Assembly: GCF_000422405.1 (NCBI RefSeq)
Contig: NZ_AULS01000004.1
Coordinates: 1 to 64,000 of the forward strand
DNA: 64,000 nucleotides
Direction: 5' to 3'
From: Microbacterium luticocti DSM 19459
GTDB taxonomy: Bacteria > Actinomycetota > Actinomycetes > Actinomycetales > Microbacteriaceae
The translations under genes and the position numbers were made by a program. The first letter of the stretch is position 1. The number at the start of each line of letters is the position of its first letter. The notes under the pieces are model-generated. The model ran no database searches. It worked only from the letters and a program-made list of their open reading frames with translations, and was not told where the DNA came from. Shown in pieces: positions 59,714 through 64,000 of this stretch.

Positions 59714-60110
59714 CCGCCGGGCCCCGGCCGCCCGTCCACGCGCCGGCCTCGGACCGCCGTTCACCCACCGACCCCGGGCCGCCCGTCCACCCACCGACCT
59801 CGGCCCAACCGTCCACCCGCCGGCTCCGGGCCGTGCACAACTGCGGGGATCTTCTCCGACACGCCGCGATGCGGGCCTCTAGGACGGCGTGTCGCCGAGA
59901 ATCCCCGCGCTTGTGTACACCCGCTGGCCTCCGGCCGATCGTCCTCCCGCCGGCCCAGGCCGATCGTCCACCGACTCGGCCTCGGACCGACCGTCCGCCG
60001 ACCCGGCCTCGGGTCGACCGTCCACCCGCCGGCCTCAATCGACCGTTCACCCGACGACCTCCGACCGACCATCGACCGGGCCCGGCCGCGCGCGCCCAGC
60101 ACTCGCCCCA
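59714..60110 (+). repeat. Degenerate tandem GC-rich repeats around copy B4
   Basis: Before and after copy B4 a degenerate unit of roughly 26-28 bases is repeated many times, built from words such as CCGTCCACCCGCCG, GGCCTCGG and ACCGACC. About four units precede B4 and six or more follow it. All frames through it give only Pro/Arg/Ser-rich sequence, so it is judged non-coding. Together with B3 and B4 it fills most of the 614-base gap before the ctaG gene. Confidence 0.6.
59833..59920. repeat. Family B palindromic repeat, copy B4
   Basis: Left arm 59833-59865 and right arm 59886-59920, nearly identical in sequence to B3 over the arms with a different loop. The two copies are 207 bases apart in the same orientation. 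Confidence 0.85.
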
Positions 60111-60155
60111 CACCCCGCGGGCTCCGTGCGTCGCGCACGCGCCTAGGCTGGAGGG

Positions 60156-62348
60156 GTGACCCCGACCTCCGCCCCGACGGGCTCCCGTGCGCCGCGCGCA
60201 CGCACGCCCGATCGGGCGCAACGCGCGCAGGTGTCCGGCACACCCGCCGGCACACCCGCCGGCACACCCGCCCGCACAGGCGCCCCCGGCGCCTCCGGCG
60301 ACCCCCGCGCCCGGGCGCTGCGCCTGGCCGGCCCCGCGCTGCTCGTGCTCGCGGCGTTCGTCACCGCGGTCTGGGCGCTCGCGTACGGCGGCGGCGCGGC
60401 CCCGCTGCAACTGGGCGACCCCGGCCCCGCCGTGCGCTGGGGGCTGCCGCTTGTCACCATGGGGGTGAACCTGTCGGCCGCGGGCATGTGCGGCACGCTG
60501 GTCACCGCCCTGTTCACGCTGCGTGCCGGCTCCAAGCCCTTCGACATCGCCCTGAACGCGGCATCCGTCTCTGCTGCGGTCTTCACGATCGCCGCCGGCG
60601 TCACGGGCTTTCTCACGTTCGTGGTGACCTTCAACCCCACGATCGGCATCGACAACACCTTCGGCTCCCAACTGGGTAGCTGGCTGACCACGACCGAGGC
60701 CGGCCGCACCTGGCTGATCACCACGCTCGCCGGCGCGGCGCTGACCGTGCTCACCTTCGCCGTGCGCGGCTGGACCTCGACCCTGATCGTGACGGTGCTG
60801 GCCCTGGCCGCCATCGTGCCGATGGGCACGCAGGGCCACTCCGGCGACCTCGCCTCGCACAACATCGCGGTCACCGCGATGATCCTGCACATGCTCGGTG
60901 CCGCCGTGTGGCTGGGCGGGCTGGTGCTGATGGTGCTGATCCGCCCGGTGATCGGCCGCGCCGAGATGGCCGACGTGCTCGCCCGTTACTCGAGCATCGC
61001 GCTGGTCGCCTTCGTGGTCGTCGCCGTCTCGGGCGTCGCCCGCGCCGCGATCGGCCTGGGCGGCTGGGCCGGGCTGAACAGCGGATACGGCACCCTCGTG
61101 CTCGTCAAGGCGGCATCCCTCGTCGTGCTCGGCATGTTCGGCGCCCTGTACCGCACCCGACTGCTCGCCGGGTTGCGAGCGGATGCCACGGCCTTCACCG
61201 CCGGGACGGATGCCGCGCCGCGTGCCGGCGCAGGCAGGGCCGCCGCCGGCCGGTTCTGGGCGTTCGTCACCGGCGAGCTGGTCGTGATGGGCATCGCCAG
61301 TGGTGCCGCGGCCGCGCTCGCGCGCACGCCCCCGCCCACCGGCGCGCAGGTGCCGCTGTCCGAGACCCCGGCCGAGATCCTCACCGGCGCGCCGCTGCCG
61401 CCCGAGTTGACCATCGCACGCTGGTTCGCCGAATGGGACATCGACCTGCTCTGGCTGCTGGTATGCGGCTTCGCGCTGTTCTTCTACATCGCCGCGGTGT
61501 GGCGGCTGCACCGTCGCGGCGACCGGTGGCCGATCCTGCGCACGGTGTCGTGGACGCTCGGCATCCTGTTGCTGTTCTGGGTGACCTGCGGCCCGATCAA
61601 CGCCTACCAGGACTACCTGTTCAGCGTGCACATGGTGGGGCACATGCTGCTGAACATGGCGATCCCGGTGCTGCTGGTCCCCGGTGCGCCGGTGACCCTG
61701 GCGCTGCGGGCGATCGCCAAGCGGAACGACGGCACCCGCGGCGCGCGGGAATGGATCATGTGGGCCGTGCACAGCCCGTACGCGCGCGTGATCACCAACC
61801 CGATCGTCGCGGCGGTCATCTTCGGCGTGTCGCTGTGGGCGTTCTATTTCACCGACCTGTTCCGGTGGGCGATGTTCGACCACCTCGGGCACGAGTGGAT
61901 GATCGTGCACTTCTTGATCGCCGGGTACCTGTTCGTGCAGTCGCTGGTCGGCATCGACCCGGTACCTTCGCGGCTGCCCTACCCGCTGCGGCTGGTGGTG
62001 CTGATCCTGGTGATGGCCACCCACGCGTTCTTCGGCATCACGATCATGATGCAGTCCGGGCTCATGCTCGCCGACTGGTTCGGCGCGATGGGGCGCACCT
62101 GGGGTGCCGACCCGTTGACCGACCAGTACGTCGGCGGCGGCGCAGCCTGGTCGATCGGCGAGATCCCCACGCTCATCCTCGCGGTGGTCGTCGGCATCCA
62201 GTGGAGCCAGAGCGACGCCCGCGCCGAGCGCCGCCGCGACCGGCACGCCGACCGCACCGGTGACGCCGAGCTCGTCGCCTACAACGAGCGCCTCGCGTCC
62301 CTGGCCGCCAAAGACGCCCGCGACGCCGAGCGCGGCGCGCGCATCTGA
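60156..62348 (+). CDS. CopD-CtaG fusion, copper transport and cytochrome c oxidase assembly protein (730 aa)
   Basis: Membrane protein with about fourteen helices. After a Pro/Thr/Ala-rich cytoplasmic tail with repeated GTPA words (residues 1-50), the first half is a CopD-like copper-transport domain (HMLGAAVWLGGLVLMVLI near 240). The second half, from about 420, is a caa3-type CtaG domain (FSVHMVGHMLLNMAIPVLLVPGAPVTLALRA, HLGHEWMIVHFLIAGYLFVQSL, MATHAFFGITIMM), whose His residues are thought to bind copper for the oxidase. TAGGCT lies six bases before GTG 60156 (leaderless). This fusion is common in actinobacteria. Confidence 0.9.
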   Translation: MTPTSAPTGSRAPRARTPDRAQRAQVSGTPAGTPAGTPARTGAPGASGDPRARALRLAGPALLVLAAFVTAVWALAYGGGAAPLQLGDPGPAVRWGLPLVTMGVNLSAAGMCGTLVTALFTLRAGSKPFDIALNAASVSAAVFTIAAGVTGFLTFVVTFNPTIGIDNTFGSQLGSWLTTTEAGRTWLITTLAGAALTVLTFAVRGWTSTLIVTVLALAAIVPMGTQGHSGDLASHNIAVTAMILHMLGAAVWLGGLVLMVLIRPVIGRAEMADVLARYSSIALVAFVVVAVSGVARAAIGLGGWAGLNSGYGTLVLVKAASLVVLGMFGALYRTRLLAGLRADATAFTAGTDAAPRAGAGRAAAGRFWAFVTGELVVMGIASGAAAALARTPPPTGAQVPLSETPAEILTGAPLPPELTIARWFAEWDIDLLWLLVCGFALFFYIAAVWRLHRRGDRWPILRTVSWTLGILLLFWVTCGPINAYQDYLFSVHMVGHMLLNMAIPVLLVPGAPVTLALRAIAKRNDGTRGAREWIMWAVHSPYARVITNPIVAAVIFGVSLWAFYFTDLFRWAMFDHLGHEWMIVHFLIAGYLFVQSLVGIDPVPSRLPYPLRLVVLILVMATHAFFGITIMMQSGLMLADWFGAMGRTWGADPLTDQYVGGGAAWSIGEIPTLILAVVVGIQWSQSDARAERRRDRHADRTGDAELVAYNERLASLAAKDARDAERGARI

Positions 62349-62378
62349 GCCCGGCCCCGTCGGCCGATGTCCGGCCGG

Positions 62379-63590
62379 TCACCCGCCGTCGGGCGAGCTG
62401 ACCCGGATCGACGCGGTGCCGCTGGGTGAGATGTCGATCGTGGCGACCATCGTGAACGGCACGTCCTGGTCGACGTGTCGGATCGAGCCGTCGTAGATCG
62501 AGACGACGTCCACGACGATGTGCGCCACGCCCTCGGTCGGCGGCACCGCCCACCCTTCGCCCTTCGGCACGACCGTGATCTTGGGAGGCTGCGGCAACGA
62601 CCACCGCGGCGGCGGGATGATGCGATTGTCGACGACGTACCCGAACGGGCAGCCGGTGGGCTGCAGCACCTGCTGGGTCGCGCACTGCGTGAGGAACTCG
62701 TTCACCCGGTCTTGCACGACGTCCACGAACTTGCTCGTCGGCTGCGTCTGCAGCTGCACCGGCACGTTCTTCAGCGGGGCGTCCGAGAGCACGGCGACCC
62801 CGGCTGCGTACGAGATCGCGGTGTCCACGCGCACCGCGTACAGTCCGGGGCTGAACACCAGCAGCGGCACCGGGTCGGCCGGGTCGACCTCGGCCCCCGC
62901 CAGTGCGACCTGCCGCTTGTCGAGGTGGAACCCGTTGACCTGGAACGACATCGACCCGTGCACGGTCAGGTCGATCACGGCGAGCGGGCTGCGCGCGAAC
63001 CGCCAGGTCGGGATCACCCCGATCTGTCCGTTGCGCTCGATCGCGAACGTCGTCGACCCGGCATACCCGCCGGCGCGGTATGACGCGGTCACCTCGGTCA
63101 CCTCGCCTGTGACCTTCTCACCGTCGATGCGGATGTCGGTCAGCTGGGCCAGCGACGCCTGCCGCAGCAGCGCCTCGGACGCGTTCTTGGGCAGCCCGGC
63201 CGCCTGCAGCACCGAACGGTCGACGGCGACCCCCGGCACCTTGAGCGCGTCGGCGGCGTGCCCCGACGCCAGCAGCGACAGATAGTGCTGCACGAACGCC
63301 GACGGCCCGTACAGCGCCCGGTACACGGCGACGCCGCCGGCCGCCATCCCGGCCAGCAGTGCCACCACCACGACGACGATCAGGGTCAGATCCCGCGCCA
63401 GGTGACGGCGGCGGGGCGGGATGCCGGGGCCTGCGGCCGCCGTCGCAGGCCCCACCGGCGCGGGCTCAGGCATGGGAGCGGTCCCGGCGGCGGGGACGGT
63501 GCCGGCCGGCGCGGCCGTGGCATCCGTCGCCCCCTGCGGGTGCGGACCCTGCGTCGCCTGCGCCGACGCATCCGTCGCCTGCTGCTCCAC
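62379..63590 (-). CDS. Membrane-anchored hypothetical protein (403 aa)
   Basis: A Pro/Ala/Thr-rich cytoplasmic N-terminus (about 65 residues) is followed by one membrane helix (LTLIVVVVVALLAGMAAGGVAVYRALYG) and an extracytoplasmic region of about 300 residues. That region starts with a helical NTF2-like or DUF4878-like part (FVQHYLSLLASGHAADALKVPG) and continues with beta-rich sequence and two Cys (CATQQVLQPTGCPFGYVV) likely to form a disulfide. No named family is recognised for the C-terminal part. The start is GTG 63590, with TAGACT six bases upstream. Tail to tail with ctaG. Confidence 0.82.
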   Translation of the reverse strand: MEQQATDASAQATQGPHPQGATDATAAPAGTVPAAGTAPMPEPAPVGPATAAAGPGIPPRRRHLARDLTLIVVVVVALLAGMAAGGVAVYRALYGPSAFVQHYLSLLASGHAADALKVPGVAVDRSVLQAAGLPKNASEALLRQASLAQLTDIRIDGEKVTGEVTEVTASYRAGGYAGSTTFAIERNGQIGVIPTWRFARSPLAVIDLTVHGSMSFQVNGFHLDKRQVALAGAEVDPADPVPLLVFSPGLYAVRVDTAISYAAGVAVLSDAPLKNVPVQLQTQPTSKFVDVVQDRVNEFLTQCATQQVLQPTGCPFGYVVDNRIIPPPRWSLPQPPKITVVPKGEGWAVPPTEGVAHIVVDVVSIYDGSIRHVDQDVPFTMVATIDISPSGTASIRVSSPDGG

Positions 63591-63670
63591 CCGCCCAGTC
63601 TAGGAAACCGCCGCGCCCGGATGCTGTGGAAAGGCGCATCGCGGCGTGAACCCGCGCCTACGATGGACGG

Positions 63671-64000
63671 GTGAGCACGCCCGCCCTGTCCGCCGAGCAG
63701 GAGGCGCTGTTCCGCCTGATCGAAGACACCCGCGAGCACGTGTTCGTCACCGGCCGTGCCGGCACCGGCAAGTCCACGCTGCTGAACCATCTCGCGTGGC
63801 ACACCGACAAGCAGATCGCGGTGTGCGCGCCCACCGGCGTGGCGGCGCTGAACGTTCAGGGGCAGACCATCCACTCGCTGTTCAAGCTGCCGATCGGACT
63901 GATCGGCGGCAAGGACGAGCCGCAGTCCGACGCCACCCGCAAGCTGCTGAACGTGATCGACACGCTCGTGATCGACGAGATCTCGATGGTCAACGCCGAC
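63671..64000 (+). CDS. Pif1/RecD-like ATP-dependent DNA helicase, 5' end only (110 codons visible)
   Basis: Superfamily 1 helicase truncated by the window end. The Walker A GRAGTGKSTLL is at residues 34-44, followed by APTGVAALNVQGQTIHSLF (motif Ia) and LVIDEISMVNAD (Walker B). These words in this order are those of Pif1/TraA-type helicases. GTG 63671 lies six bases after TACGAT, so the message is probably leaderless. The promoter lies back to back with that of the hypothetical gene on the left. Confidence 0.88.
   Translation, partial: MSTPALSAEQEALFRLIEDTREHVFVTGRAGTGKSTLLNHLAWHTDKQIAVCAPTGVAALNVQGQTIHSLFKLPIGLIGGKDEPQSDATRKLLNVIDTLVIDEISMVNAD

Noticed and set aside
58830..62246. An 1138-codon open frame antisense to hupB and the CopD-CtaG gene
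   Set aside because: It runs through two palindromic repeats and opposite two well-supported genes; the sequence is low-complexity.

Overview
The window reads as a chromosome segment of a high-GC Gram-positive actinobacterium, most likely Microbacterium or a close relative in the Microbacteriaceae. This rests on very high third-position GC, frequent GGATGCCGCGG-type strings, lipoproteins and an LPXTG protein, a DUF222/HNH endonuclease, an ECF42-type sigma factor beside a DGPF protein, zinc-free ribosomal proteins in one operon, and many TANNNT boxes 6-7 nt before a start codon (probable leaderless mRNAs). No tRNA, rRNA or CRISPR array was seen.

1-18.3 kb: defence and accessory island, visibly less GC-rich in its first 13 kb. 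Leftward run an 82-aa unknown protein, a SNF2 helicase and an Eco57I-like adenine methylase that leaves the window, together looking like the first half of a class 1 DISARM locus. Divergent from them is a McrB-McrC type IV restriction pair. Then come a deleted ISL3 transposase, rmuC, an ADP-ribosylglycohydrolase, a DUF222-HNH protein, an unknown helical protein and a second ISL3 fragment.

18.3-25.0 kb: a sugar operon (PfkB kinase, ABC permease, binding lipoprotein, double ATPase, RbsD pyranase, DeoC-like aldolase, GntR regulator), best read as uptake and splitting of a 2-deoxypentose or similar sugar. 25.0-31.6 kb: the ECF42/DGPF pair, then three toxin-antitoxin modules (RelE-like, GNAT/DUF1778, VapBC) mixed with DoxX-like, DUF2200 and YceI genes and with copies of a 72-bp palindromic repeat (family A). 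The first module is bracketed by ~165-bp direct repeats.

31.9-44.8 kb: housekeeping metabolism. fruR-fruK-fruA; small envelope genes including an OmpA-domain remnant; hisC-like aminotransferase; 2-oxoacid dehydrogenase E1alpha-E1beta-E2; and a zinc ABC importer (znuA, znuCB) with two Zur-like boxes. 44.9-51.2 kb: a STAND LuxR regulator followed by a 1155-aa LPXTG surface protein.

51.3-64.0 kb: Zur, a DUF318 permease, a TIGR03943 protein and an exported beta-propeller protein form a metal-linked run. Then glutamine amidotransferase, 3-methyladenine glycosylase, rpmB-rpmG-rpsN, hupB, a CopD-CtaG fusion, a membrane-anchored unknown, and the start of a Pif1/RecD-like helicase. This section carries a second palindromic repeat family (B, ~88 bp, four copies), one copy of which lies in frame inside the TIGR03943 gene.
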